Shown here: piece by piece, positions 37,373 to 47,915 of the stretch
Layout: every line of letters starts with the position of its first letter
Position numbering within the stretch: the first letter of the stretch is position 1
Assembly: GCF_000197735.1 (NCBI RefSeq)
Contig: NC_014550.1
Location: forward strand, 682,001 to 746,000
Source: Glutamicibacter arilaitensis Re117
GTDB lineage: Bacteria; Actinomycetota; Actinomycetes; Actinomycetales; Micrococcaceae
DNA: 64,000 nt
Direction of reading: 5' to 3'
Notes under the pieces: generated by a model
Told to the model about the DNA's origin: nothing
Seen by the model: the letters and a program-made list of their open reading frames with translations, nothing else
The model's database searches: none
Program-made: the position numbers and the translations under genes

Positions 37373-37966
37373 ATGGGGATTCGCGAGGACCGCAAGGCGG
37401 CCACCCTCCAGGCAATTCACGCAGCGGCCCTGGAGCTGGTGGAATCCCACGGCCTGGACTCGGTGACCGTAGGGCAGATTGCCGCCCGCGCCGGCATTTC
37501 CGAACGGACGTTCTTCCGCTATTGCGACTCCAGGGAAGCGGCCATCGTGCCCGCCCAGCATGAGCTGATCGACGCTGTGGCCGGATGCGAGATTGCTCCC
37601 GGGTCCACGAGCGCGCAGATCTTCCGCCTGCTCGCCGGCGAATGCCGCAGGATCCTGGTCGCGGAGATCCGTGCCAGTGAATACCGCCGCATTTCCCGGT
37701 TGATTGTCATCGAGCCGAAACTCCTGCTAGCCATCACCCGGCAGGAGCAAGCCTTCTCGGCAGCCACCGCGCAAGAGCTGCGCCGTCGCGGCCTGCTGCC
37801 GGCCATGCCTGCCCTGATGATCGGCGAAACCCTGGCTGTCCTCTGGCGCGTGGCCTGGCAGTGCTTCGGCCAGGCGGAGCGGGCCGGGCAGCCTGCGGAT
37901 CCGGTTGAGCTCTTCGATGCGGCGATGTCGGAACTGTCGGGGTTGGCCGTGGCTGTGTCCGAATAG
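37373..37966 (+). CDS. TetR family regulator of the DHA2 transporter
   Basis: A 197-residue regulator. The HTH spans residues 5-52 (KAATLQAIHAAALELVE; VGQIAARAGISERTFFRY). The C-terminal part is the helical ligand domain. ATG 37373 is chosen with GGAG seven bases upstream; a TTG four codons earlier also opens the frame. It is divergent from the efflux gene and probably represses both. Confidence 0.9.
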   Translation: MGIREDRKAATLQAIHAAALELVESHGLDSVTVGQIAARAGISERTFFRYCDSREAAIVPAQHELIDAVAGCEIAPGSTSAQIFRLLAGECRRILVAEIRASEYRRISRLIVIEPKLLLAITRQEQAFSAATAQELRRRGLLPAMPALMIGETLAVLWRVAWQCFGQAERAGQPADPVELFDAAMSELSGLAVAVSE

Positions 37967-38008
37967 CGGATAACTATCTTGAGTTATCGTCGATTAACTT
38001 AAATGTGA

Positions 38009-40402
<2,394 letters not shown>

Positions 40403-40418
40403 TCTCTTAGATCCCAGT

Positions 40419-40457
40419 CCGTCGGCCCCAATCCTCGATGAGGATTGGGGCCGACGG
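40419..40457 (+). terminator. icd terminator
   Basis: A perfect 18-bp stem (40419-40436 with 40440-40457) with a 3-base loop, 16 bases after the icd stop. Confidence 0.85.
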
Positions 40458-40478
40458 CGTTAATATGCTATAAGTCAA

Positions 40479-40537
40479 ATGACACCATTGTTGATACTCT
40501 ATGTATTAATATGTATTTATTGCTAACATGGTGTCAT
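40479..40537 (+). promoter_or_regulatory. inverted repeat overlapping the antitoxin start codon
   Basis: ATGACACCAT (40479-40488) and ATGGTGTCAT (40528-40537) are exact inverted arms around an AT-rich, promoter-like stretch. The second arm includes the first two bases of the antitoxin ATG. No Shine-Dalgarno is visible, so the transcript may be leaderless and autoregulated at this site. Confidence 0.6.
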
Positions 40538-40811
40538 GGCAACGACTCATCCTCTAAGAATCTCTTCTACTGTGGCAGCACGCAAAGGAATAGGATTCAT
40601 TACGACTCAGGCTCAGGAACGCCCGGTGACTTTGACGAGCCACGGAAAGCCTGTTGCAGTTGTCATGAGCGCCGCCGAACGTGATGAACAGCGCCGGCTT
40701 CTACGCGAAGTTGAGTTGAAGGTGCTGAGCATGGCGGCCAACCTCGTCGCTGACCGTTCGGCAATGTTGACGACGGATCAGGCTCGGGAGAAGCTCTTTG
40801 CCTCCGATTGA
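40536..40811 (+). CDS. Phd/YefM-type antitoxin
   Basis: A 91-residue protein with the N-terminal Phd/YefM DNA-binding fold: ISSTVAARKGIGFITTQAQERP, then VTLTSHGKPVAVVMSAAERD. The C-terminal helix (LLREVELKVLSMAANL) is the toxin-neutralising part. The gene overlaps the downstream toxin by 14 bases, as in type II systems. No ribosome-binding site is evident, and an inverted repeat overlaps its start codon. Confidence 0.82.
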   Translation: MATTHPLRISSTVAARKGIGFITTQAQERPVTLTSHGKPVAVVMSAAERDEQRRLLREVELKVLSMAANLVADRSAMLTTDQAREKLFASD

Positions 40812-41535
40812 TGAGCTACCACAACAGCAAGCTGAAGTTGTATTCACCGAAGAAAGCATTGACTGGCTGATCGAAAACGTTGTTGCCCCGCAGCGGGAAA
40901 ACGTGATGGACACGATCGTTTCGCTGTTCGCTGCTCCACAGGGCAAGCACCCTCTTTCACATCAGAACAAGACAAACTTGGTCGGCTTCAACACGGTTGA
41001 GGCGGCGCAAAGAGAGTTCCGCATCATATATAGGGTGAGCGTGCGTGAAGGCGTTGGCCTGATTGAAGTCATAACAATCGGTCATCGACGTGACGATGAG
41101 GTGTATGTTTACGCGCACGACCTGATTCAATCCGGCAAACTCAGCGAAGCAGAACAAACCCAGATCTGGGATGCGCTGACGCTGATCGATGACACCAAGG
41201 CACGTGTCGGTTTGGAAGATTGGGACTATAAGGAGGAACCGGCTCCTGAAGGGCTCATTAAATCGGCTGTTGCTGCAGGGGCGCTCGACGAGGACTTCGC
41301 CAGAATACTGTCGAAGGACGAAATTGTCGTTGCCATGTCAGCGGCATGGGTAAACGGCGAAGTGAACCACGAAGCTGCCATTGCCGCAGCTCTTGGGCGC
41401 ATCGCAACAAGCACTCGACCAGACCGCATCTTGGCGAGTAGGCGCGAGCCCAGATGCGGGGCAATCATGCCCAAGCTGAAAACACCGTGCATCCGTGTGA
41501 AGGGGCATGCTGGTGCCCATCGCGGACACAGGTAA
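40798..41535 (+). CDS. RelE/ParE-like toxin with long C-terminal extension
   Basis: A 245-residue protein starting with TTG inside the antitoxin gene. Residues 10-105 look like a RelE-superfamily toxin (VVFTEESIDWLIENV, FRIIYRVSV, then VGLIEVITIGHRRDDEVYVYA). RelE toxins are mRNA interferases or gyrase inhibitors and normally end near residue 100. Here about 140 further residues follow: a charged helical region and a C-terminal Cys/His motif (RCGAIMPKLKTPCIRVKGHAGAHRG) that could bind zinc. The role of the extension is unknown. Confidence 0.7.
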   Translation: MPPIDELPQQQAEVVFTEESIDWLIENVVAPQRENVMDTIVSLFAAPQGKHPLSHQNKTNLVGFNTVEAAQREFRIIYRVSVREGVGLIEVITIGHRRDDEVYVYAHDLIQSGKLSEAEQTQIWDALTLIDDTKARVGLEDWDYKEEPAPEGLIKSAVAAGALDEDFARILSKDEIVVAMSAAWVNGEVNHEAAIAAALGRIATSTRPDRILASRREPRCGAIMPKLKTPCIRVKGHAGAHRGHR

Positions 41536-41757
41536 CCTGAACCAAACTTATCCGCACCCTGGGTCCTTTAGCATTCGGAACTTGATCATCGAATCGAAGC
41601 AATTGATCGCCACTCATGACAAAGAGCGGCGATCAATGAATTTAATGCGGCAGATAAAATGTCTCGTTGGTCAGTTCATGCCAAATCGGAAGTTCGACCA
41701 GAGCGGTGAAATCCTCAAGGAATCGTTTTGGTGAAAGGATCCAGTAAATAACCTGTT

Positions 41758-42252
41758 TCACGGTTCTGCTGGCGTTTCCGCCAGCGGCACCGGGAAGTTC
41801 GTGACGACACCATGTTCGGTGCATTGCGCGGTCCGGGCCAGTAACGCCGCCACGATCTGTCGGTCCCGCGCCGGATCGTGCACGATTTTGCCTTTCTTGT
41901 TCGCGAAGTCGCGGTAGTCGATGACCAGCAGCGCCATCCCGTGTTGCGGAATCAACGCCGCCTTGCGGGCATCGTAGAGCGAGCGCTGCGGTCCGCGGAG
42001 CATGGCGGTGGAAGTCACCTTGCTGTCGAAGAACGGGACAGCTTCCGAATGCTGCCGCTCGTGGTACTCCACCACCAGGCCCAGCTCCTCGAAATAGCCA
42101 TCAATCGGCAACGTCTTGCGTTTGTCGTTCTTCAGAGACGGGTCGCCCCGCAGCCAGTCAAAGGATTGCTGACCGATGCACGGCAGGCCCAATGTGTCGG
42201 AGCACGGCTCCAGCACATAGTGCTCATCGCGCTTTTCCGGTTTGGCCGGCAC
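41758..42252 (-). CDS. hypothetical protein, Vsr/DUF559-like putative nuclease
   Basis: A 164-residue protein. The core LPIDGYFEELGLVVEYHERQH, then a long loop, RGPQRSLYDARKAALIP and MALLVIDYRDF, follows the order of PD-(D/E)XK nucleases of the Vsr/DUF559 type (Asp, Glu of a central strand, then a helix with basic residues). The third catalytic residue is unclear, and the likeness is by pattern only. It follows an unknown gene on the same strand with a 15-base gap and is probably cotranscribed with it. Confidence 0.45.
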   Translation of the reverse strand: MPAKPEKRDEHYVLEPCSDTLGLPCIGQQSFDWLRGDPSLKNDKRKTLPIDGYFEELGLVVEYHERQHSEAVPFFDSKVTSTAMLRGPQRSLYDARKAALIPQHGMALLVIDYRDFANKKGKIVHDPARDRQIVAALLARTAQCTEHGVVTNFPVPLAETPAEP

Positions 42253-42267
42253 CGGGGATACTGCGGG

Positions 42268-42753
42268 TTACGGACGATAGGTCGGCGGTGCCGGGAAGCG
42301 GCGGTGGCTGCCCCACCCGAGTTCCCACCCCTCGGAATCATCGAAGTAGTCTGCATACGCCACCGGCAATTCGTCGAGTCGGGTGACCTGCGAGAGCAGC
42401 TGAGCGTACCAGCGCACGTAGTCCAGGTTTCCGGTCTCGCCCGGGGTGCTGCGTTGTAATGAGGGCATGGCTTCGAGGATTGCTTCTGCGACGCTGACCC
42501 GGCTGACATCCTCGGGCATCTGCACGTCGTTGTTGAAGACATTGGCCCCTGCGGTGCTGTAGACGCAGGATTCCTCAGAATTGAACGGGTCGCCGAATTC
42601 GTCCTCGGGGTTCCAATCGGTGACGTTGTGGATGACGATCCGCCACGCGGTGCCCGAGGCATTGATGCCGGGCAGGATCCGCAGCCCGAGGTAGCCCAGC
42701 CGGTGAAGCAGGCCGACTGCTTCCATGATTCTGAGGGGAAGTTGCGTGTCCAC
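42268..42753 (-). CDS. hypothetical protein
   Basis: A 161-residue acidic protein with no recognised domain. An N-terminal helix-strand part (RIMEAVGLLHRLGYLGLRILPG) is followed by a tryptophan-containing strand (GTAWRIVIHN) and a long acidic middle. The C-terminus is aromatic and Pro-rich. It is upstream of the putative nuclease gene and likely shares its transcript. Confidence 0.55.
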   Translation of the reverse strand: MDTQLPLRIMEAVGLLHRLGYLGLRILPGINASGTAWRIVIHNVTDWNPEDEFGDPFNSEESCVYSTAGANVFNNDVQMPEDVSRVSVAEAILEAMPSLQRSTPGETGNLDYVRWYAQLLSQVTRLDELPVAYADYFDDSEGWELGWGSHRRFPAPPTYRP

Positions 42754-42971
42754 TGTGCTCCTTGCCGTGGGATGATGTCGTAACCCTGATCATGCCATGG
42801 CGCACCGACATTTCGGCCTGGCGATCGGGCGGGCGCGAGACCGAGCTCGCCGTGACCCCGGCCCTTCGAATGCCGGACGCACGGCGGTCCGATGCCCAGA
42901 CCCGGGGCTAAATCGTAGGTGCCAGTCGATAGGATCGCCTGGCGTCACCAAAACAGGCAGTAGGAATCTCA

Positions 42972-43997
42972 ATGCTGGTGTCAGTTCCAGGTCCGCAGAT
43001 GCCCGTTGCGCTTGAACCGGATGGCGTGCGGAGATTGGCCGGCGCACAGCGGCAGCCGCCGCCTTCACGGCTGATCGCCGTTCTCGAACGTTCAGCGTTC
43101 ATTCGAGATGCCCACGGGAAGAAGCAGCAGTACGTTCCATTTGCGGAGCGGATTGTCGAGGAAAAGCACCTCGCCCAGCGAAGCACGCACGGTCTCCACT
43201 TCGATTTTTCACTGACCTTGTGCGATTTCGTGAACCGTCCATTGCTGACTCTCACGGGTACTGCTGTCAACGGGGAATTGGACCAGGCCATCCTGCAGGC
43301 TATCGCGGAGTTCTCCGGTACCTGCAAAATCTCGCAGCCGTCATCGATCGACCTGTTGGTCCCGGACCATGACGACCTCGGATTGGCAGAATTATCGCTG
43401 AATCCCGTTTTCTGTCTCAATCCGTCGTGGCAATTCGGGCTGAATCTGGGCGTTGACAACGAGGCCAACAGCCAGGCGCTGGCCCCGCTGGTACAGGACT
43501 ACACGGCGAACCTTCCAGTCATTGCCTATACGGACGGTTCGGTGCCGCGGAACAGGAAGTTCCGCAGCGCTGGAGCGATGGTGACCTCGCAAGGACATTG
43601 GGCCTGCGCAATTTCGCCGAAGCACTACGTCCAGGACACCCTGCTGGCAGAAACCACAGGCGCCCTGCTGGCGCTGACCCACGCCCCGCTCGAATCGGAC
43701 CTGACCATTTTCAGCGACAGCCGTGCCCTGATGAAAGCGGTCAATGATCTTGTGCAAGGACGGCAGCGCACTGTGAAAGTCCATCATGAGCTGCGCGAGA
43801 GTCTAGAACTTCGTACCGGGCGCACCCGCGCCCGCTGGGTTCGCGGACACGATGGAAATCGGCACAACGAAGCTGCCAACCGGATGGCCATCCTGATGTC
43901 GCGGCATTTCAGCGCCCGGATCAATCCGCACCTGACACAGTCGATGATGACCCAGATTGTGCGCGAGGAACTGTCCCAGCAGGCACTCGCGGCATGA
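42972..43997 (+). CDS. protein with C-terminal RNase HI-like domain
   Basis: A 341-residue protein. Residues 170-330 match RNase H: YTDGSVPRNRKFRSAGA (first Asp), LLAETTGALLAL (Glu), IFSDSRALMKAV (second Asp) and RWVRGHDGNRHNEAANRMA (His and last Asp), so all catalytic acids are present. Residues 1-165 are unlike the hybrid-binding domain or any partner I know; they contain a His/Arg-rich strand region and an acidic part. It probably cuts RNA in RNA-DNA hybrids, but the N-terminal role is unknown. Confidence 0.72.
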   Translation: MLVSVPGPQMPVALEPDGVRRLAGAQRQPPPSRLIAVLERSAFIRDAHGKKQQYVPFAERIVEEKHLAQRSTHGLHFDFSLTLCDFVNRPLLTLTGTAVNGELDQAILQAIAEFSGTCKISQPSSIDLLVPDHDDLGLAELSLNPVFCLNPSWQFGLNLGVDNEANSQALAPLVQDYTANLPVIAYTDGSVPRNRKFRSAGAMVTSQGHWACAISPKHYVQDTLLAETTGALLALTHAPLESDLTIFSDSRALMKAVNDLVQGRQRTVKVHHELRESLELRTGRTRARWVRGHDGNRHNEAANRMAILMSRHFSARINPHLTQSMMTQIVREELSQQALAA

Positions 43998-44070
43998 AAC
44001 ATGCCGCGGCCTGCGGCCGGGGCCCATGAGCAGGTGAGCTACCCCGCCAGCTCGGTGCAGCACCCGGCCG

Positions 44071-45603
44071 CTACAGCCCCCGCCCGGCCTCCCAGAGATT
44101 GTCCGAGGTGCCGGTTAGCAGCGAATTCAACGAGACGGCTTGGGCATCGGTGAAGGAAGCAATGTAATCAACGATGGCCCGGGCCTGGCCCAGCCGCTGG
44201 ATTTCATGCGGGCCGGACTGCGAGAACAGCTCTGGGGTGCTCTCGCGCAGCTGGCGGTATTCCTCGGTGGTGGCTTCCACCGAGTCCAGCAACCGTCGCG
44301 GTGCACGCCCTGCATCCTCCGGATCGTTGAGCCAGGTGTTGAAGCCTTCTGCCAGGGAACGGATAATTCGCGTTTGCCCGCGCTGGTATACCGCCAGATC
44401 TGAACGGTCCAAGACGAAGCGGGAATGGACAAACTTGAGTACCACGACGTCATGCCACGCTTCATCGCTCAAGCGGATATGGCCGCTGCGCACGTTAGGC
44501 GTGCGTTCAACGGTGATGGATTCCTGCAATCGGTCAATCCATCGCCGGGTGAAGGCGGTAACCGCACGGTCTGCCTGCAGGCCGCCGTCGTAGGGAACTG
44601 CGAGCAAGCCATCGACGAGGTCATGGCCGACCCGTTGCACCGAGGCGCGGAATGCTTCAGATTTGGCAATCCAGGGATCCTTGGCCAGGACATGGCGCCA
44701 CGTAATTTCCAGCGCATGGCCCGGTTGCCGTTGGTCCAGTTCTGGAGCCTTCAGGGCTTGGAAGCGGACGGAGTTGTCCAGCCACGCTCGCAGTTCAGCG
44801 GAGACGCTGGTGTATTGCAAAATGCCAGCTCGATAGAAATCATCGAGGTCATGAACCGCGTATGCGATATCGTCTGCGATATCCATAACCGAGCTTTCCA
44901 GCGTCTGCTGGTATTTTCCGATGCCCGGGAAGACCGACAGGACGTCGTCCATTTCCTCGGCCTCGATATCGTAGGCCGAATACTTCATGGCGCCAGCAGC
45001 CGGATTCGCGCCGACGCCGCGGGGGAGCAGCTCCGGGGCGACCGGGGCCTGGCTGCGCCATTCATTGCGCGTCCAGGGGTATTTGAGCACTGCTGCGCGA
45101 ACCGCGCGGGTCAGGTTCATGCCGCGCGGTGTGGCATCGCAGCTGTCCAGGGCGGTGAGGATCCGGAAGGTCTGTGCATTGCCTTCGAATCCATCGGGAA
45201 GCCCCAAGGTATCGCGGGCGACCCGGTCGAGTTCCTGCTCTCCCAGATGCCCGAAGGGAGGGTGGCCCAGATCGTGGGCCGCTGCCGCTGCTTGGACAAC
45301 TACCGGGTCGCACCCTCCTAAGTCGGAGATTAGTCGCCTAGTAGGTTCGTCACTACGCCGGAGGCTGATGGCAATGGAACGCGCCACCGCGGAGACCTTA
45401 AGCGAATGGGTCAACCGGTTATGGACCAGGGTCCCTGAACCAGCCTGGGGAATCACCTGCGTCACCGAGGACAAGCGGGAGAAGTACGGGGAGAAGCGGA
45501 TACGCTCAATATCAATGCGGAACTCATCTTCACCGGTGCGATTCCGCTCGACGATAGCGCGGTCGCGGCCGCCGGTCTGATGTGTCTGTGCTCTAGTTTC
45601 CAT
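44071..45603 (-). CDS. dgt: deoxyguanosinetriphosphate triphosphohydrolase (dGTPase-like)
   Basis: A 510-residue HD-domain protein. Metal residues are seen in NRLTHSLKVSAVARSI (His), AHDLGHPPFGHLGEQ (His-Asp) and DIADDIAYAVHDLDDF (Asp). It hydrolyses dNTPs to deoxynucleoside and triphosphate. Length fits the long actinobacterial form usually upstream of dnaG. It faces the RNase H gene convergently. Confidence 0.92.
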   Translation of the reverse strand: METRAQTHQTGGRDRAIVERNRTGEDEFRIDIERIRFSPYFSRLSSVTQVIPQAGSGTLVHNRLTHSLKVSAVARSIAISLRRSDEPTRRLISDLGGCDPVVVQAAAAAHDLGHPPFGHLGEQELDRVARDTLGLPDGFEGNAQTFRILTALDSCDATPRGMNLTRAVRAAVLKYPWTRNEWRSQAPVAPELLPRGVGANPAAGAMKYSAYDIEAEEMDDVLSVFPGIGKYQQTLESSVMDIADDIAYAVHDLDDFYRAGILQYTSVSAELRAWLDNSVRFQALKAPELDQRQPGHALEITWRHVLAKDPWIAKSEAFRASVQRVGHDLVDGLLAVPYDGGLQADRAVTAFTRRWIDRLQESITVERTPNVRSGHIRLSDEAWHDVVVLKFVHSRFVLDRSDLAVYQRGQTRIIRSLAEGFNTWLNDPEDAGRAPRRLLDSVEATTEEYRQLRESTPELFSQSGPHEIQRLGQARAIVDYIASFTDAQAVSLNSLLTGTSDNLWEAGRGL

Positions 45604-45737
45604 CGTATGACTAGCCTAGGCGAAAGGCCGCGAGATACCACGGGATTGTCATGCGAGTTCTATAGCGGAACTGCCTCTACCACCAATCCCCTCCGCGGGT
45701 TCCTACTGAAATAAGGCGCCTAATGAGGGCAATAAGA

Positions 45738-46766
45738 TCAGCGAACGAGATTCAGTGGTGTCTGACCCGAAGAAAGCAACTGAACCTGTCGAGTTGCTAG
45801 TTCTGAAACCAATTCCACGAACTGTCCTGTATCGCCAGCCATATGCGGGGTGATGATGCATCCCGGGGCGTTCCACAGCGCGTGGCCAACCGGCAGCGGT
45901 TCTGGGTCGGTAACGTCCAATGCAGCACGCAGTCGCCCGGTCTCCAGCTCTTTAATCAGAGCTGCCGTGGCAATGATTGGTCCTCGCCCAACATTGACCA
46001 ATAGAGCACCGTCGCGCATCCGATCCATGAACTCCTTGCCAATCAGTCCTTGGGTTTGGGGCGTATGGGGCAAGGCGCAGATGACTATTTCCGCTGAGGG
46101 CAATAGCTGATGCACGTTTTCAATGGAGACAACGTCGATCCCGCCGTTGATGGTGCGCGCTGTGCTGGCAACTCCCGTGATCTGTGCAGGCTTGAATGGC
46201 TTGAGTCGTTCGATGATGGCTGTGCCCACGCCTCCAACGCCAAGTACTACAACATTCGATCCGTGCAGTGATGAGGTCCAAAGCCGCGACCAGGATTCTT
46301 CCGTCTGGAGCTGATAAGCCCTGGGAAGTTCGCGCAGTGAAGCAAGAATCAATGCCAGGCAATGCTCCGCAGTTGAGTCTTCAACTGCGCCCTTGGAGTT
46401 TGAGAGCGCCACATCCTCGGGCAAATGATCCAGCACCCATTCGTAGCCGATGGATAGCAAATGGACGTGCTTCAATCCAGCAATTCTGCCCACCCTCATT
46501 CGGTGCGATGGATCCAGCGGTCGCTCGGTAACGAGCACATCAGCCGCTGGAGGCTCGCCATCGTTGATATTCCACAAGACGGGTTCGACCCCGGGAATCT
46601 GCATGCTGTCGACCAAGCTCTGCCACGGAACTAATACACGCAAACCATGAATCCAATCGTGAGATGAGATATTGCCGGGGGTGGCCCGGGCTTTGAATTC
46701 CACCGTACCAAGGCGCTGGATGAAATGATCAGTTCCGCGTCCAACCTGATTTAGAAGGCGGATCAT
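45738..46766 (-). CDS. D-isomer-specific 2-hydroxyacid dehydrogenase
   Basis: A 342-residue NAD(P)-binding enzyme. The Rossmann loop is VLGVGGVGTAIIERL; catalytic Arg in NVGRGPIIATA, Glu in DVTDPEPLPVGHALW and His in ITPHMAGDT are present. The family interconverts 2-keto and D-2-hydroxy acids. The first 45 residues lack family similarity, so the real start may be the TTG before RVLVPWQ. No SD was found for either. Substrate is unknown. Confidence 0.85.
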   Translation of the reverse strand: MIRLLNQVGRGTDHFIQRLGTVEFKARATPGNISSHDWIHGLRVLVPWQSLVDSMQIPGVEPVLWNINDGEPPAADVLVTERPLDPSHRMRVGRIAGLKHVHLLSIGYEWVLDHLPEDVALSNSKGAVEDSTAEHCLALILASLRELPRAYQLQTEESWSRLWTSSLHGSNVVVLGVGGVGTAIIERLKPFKPAQITGVASTARTINGGIDVVSIENVHQLLPSAEIVICALPHTPQTQGLIGKEFMDRMRDGALLVNVGRGPIIATAALIKELETGRLRAALDVTDPEPLPVGHALWNAPGCIITPHMAGDTGQFVELVSELATRQVQLLSSGQTPLNLVR

Positions 46767-46815
46767 TTCTCGGGACCAATTCCCGGGAACTTTGTCCTGC
46801 GTCTAAACTGGCGAT

Positions 46816-47019
46816 ATGACTCAGAGTGTGAAGAAACCCCAACAGGCCGGACTGGGAATGACGACAGGAGCAATGTTCATCGCGTGGACCTTGGGCCTTG
46901 TCGGTGTAGTCATGCTGATTCTTGGAGGGGCCACTGCAGCCGCGCTAGTCATTCTTGCGGCAGCGATTCTGCAAGCAGGCGCCATGATCGCCGAAGCGAT
47001 ATACCGCTCCAGAAGCTAG
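46816..47019 (+). CDS. small membrane protein
   Basis: A 67-residue protein with two hydrophobic helices (MFIAWTLGLVGVVMLILGGA and ALVILAAAILQAGAMIAEAI) in a hairpin and short charged ends. No function is recognised. It is divergent from the 2-hydroxyacid dehydrogenase gene; the gap of 49 bases holds both promoters. Confidence 0.6.
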   Translation: MTQSVKKPQQAGLGMTTGAMFIAWTLGLVGVVMLILGGATAAALVILAAAILQAGAMIAEAIYRSRS

Positions 47020-47062
47020 CGCTCAGCAGCACCATCCGCGTAGTGCCGTACCGGAGCAAGGA

Positions 47063-47632
47063 TCAGCCTTCTGGACCCTGCTCAAGTTCTGCAACGAACC
47101 GTGCCAAGCGGGCAGTTCTCGTCTTCTCCGTTCGGGCAATCATCAGCTGATGCAGGATGTGATAGCGCGGTTGGGATTTCAAGGCCGCAAAGTTCTTGGC
47201 CGCCACGCTCGAGCGATCCAGCGCTTCTTGCAGGTCCGGGGGAACCTGGGCGGTGGCCTGGCCTTGGTACGCGCGCTCCCACCGTCCATCTTCCTTGGCC
47301 TTCTGGATTTCCGCGAAGCCTCGTGGCCGCATGCGGCCTTGATCAATTAATTCCTGGGCGAATTCAGTGTTCTTCTGCGACCAGACAGAGTTCTTCCGGC
47401 GGGGAGTGTAGCGCTGGAGGAAGGTCGTGTCATCGCGTTTGCGGCGGATGGCATCGATCCATCCGCTGCAAAGCGCCTCGGGCAATGCTTGTGCGACAGC
47501 GAGCGAGGTGGGGGAAGTCGTTCCCTTCTTTGCCACTACCAGCCAAACGCCATCGCTGGTTTCTTCGTGTTCGTCGAGCCAAGCGCGCCAAGCGGTGACA
47601 TCAGGAAGAATCAAAGTATCTTGTGGATCCAT
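47063..47632 (-). CDS. YdeI/OmpD-associated family protein
   Basis: A 189-residue protein of the YdeI family: WRAWLDEHEETSDGVWLVVAKKG, then ALCSGWIDAIRRKRDDTTFLQRYTPRRKNSVWS. These are small cytosolic proteins linked in places to stress or peptide resistance; the biochemical role is unknown. It is monocistronic. Confidence 0.85.
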   Translation of the reverse strand: MDPQDTLILPDVTAWRAWLDEHEETSDGVWLVVAKKGTTSPTSLAVAQALPEALCSGWIDAIRRKRDDTTFLQRYTPRRKNSVWSQKNTEFAQELIDQGRMRPRGFAEIQKAKEDGRWERAYQGQATAQVPPDLQEALDRSSVAAKNFAALKSQPRYHILHQLMIARTEKTRTARLARFVAELEQGPEG

Positions 47633-47768
47633 GGAATTTATCCTGCACCTCGTTGCCCATAGTTGCTAGTGCCTGGACTCGCCGTCGGGATGGTGCCTGC
47701 CATTGCTTGCCCGAAGCACGGCGGAACGTGGCCGGAGACCGTGGAGCAATTTCCTGCTCCGGAACAAC

Positions 47769-47891
47769 ATGAATCGACACGCCACGGATCATGGCGAGTA
47801 GCGCGGTCAGCCGTCGGCCGGCCATAGCGATGAGGGCTCGAGTGCGGCATTTTCCCTGCACCAGTTTGTATCCGCAGTCCTGGTCATCGCC
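47769..47891 (-). pseudogene. IS110-like transposase C-terminal relic
   Basis: About 40 codons read YKLVQGKCRTRALIAMAGRR and then LTALLAMIRG, the pattern seen near the C-terminus of IS110-type transposases (Y-x-GK-x-ALIAxARxL-x-LxAMIR). The frame continues without similarity, and no catalytic domain is nearby. It is a decayed fragment between YdeI and the regulator gene. Identification is tentative. Confidence 0.4.
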
Positions 47892-47915
47892 AAGCCCAGC
47901 ATCAATGCCGGGAGG

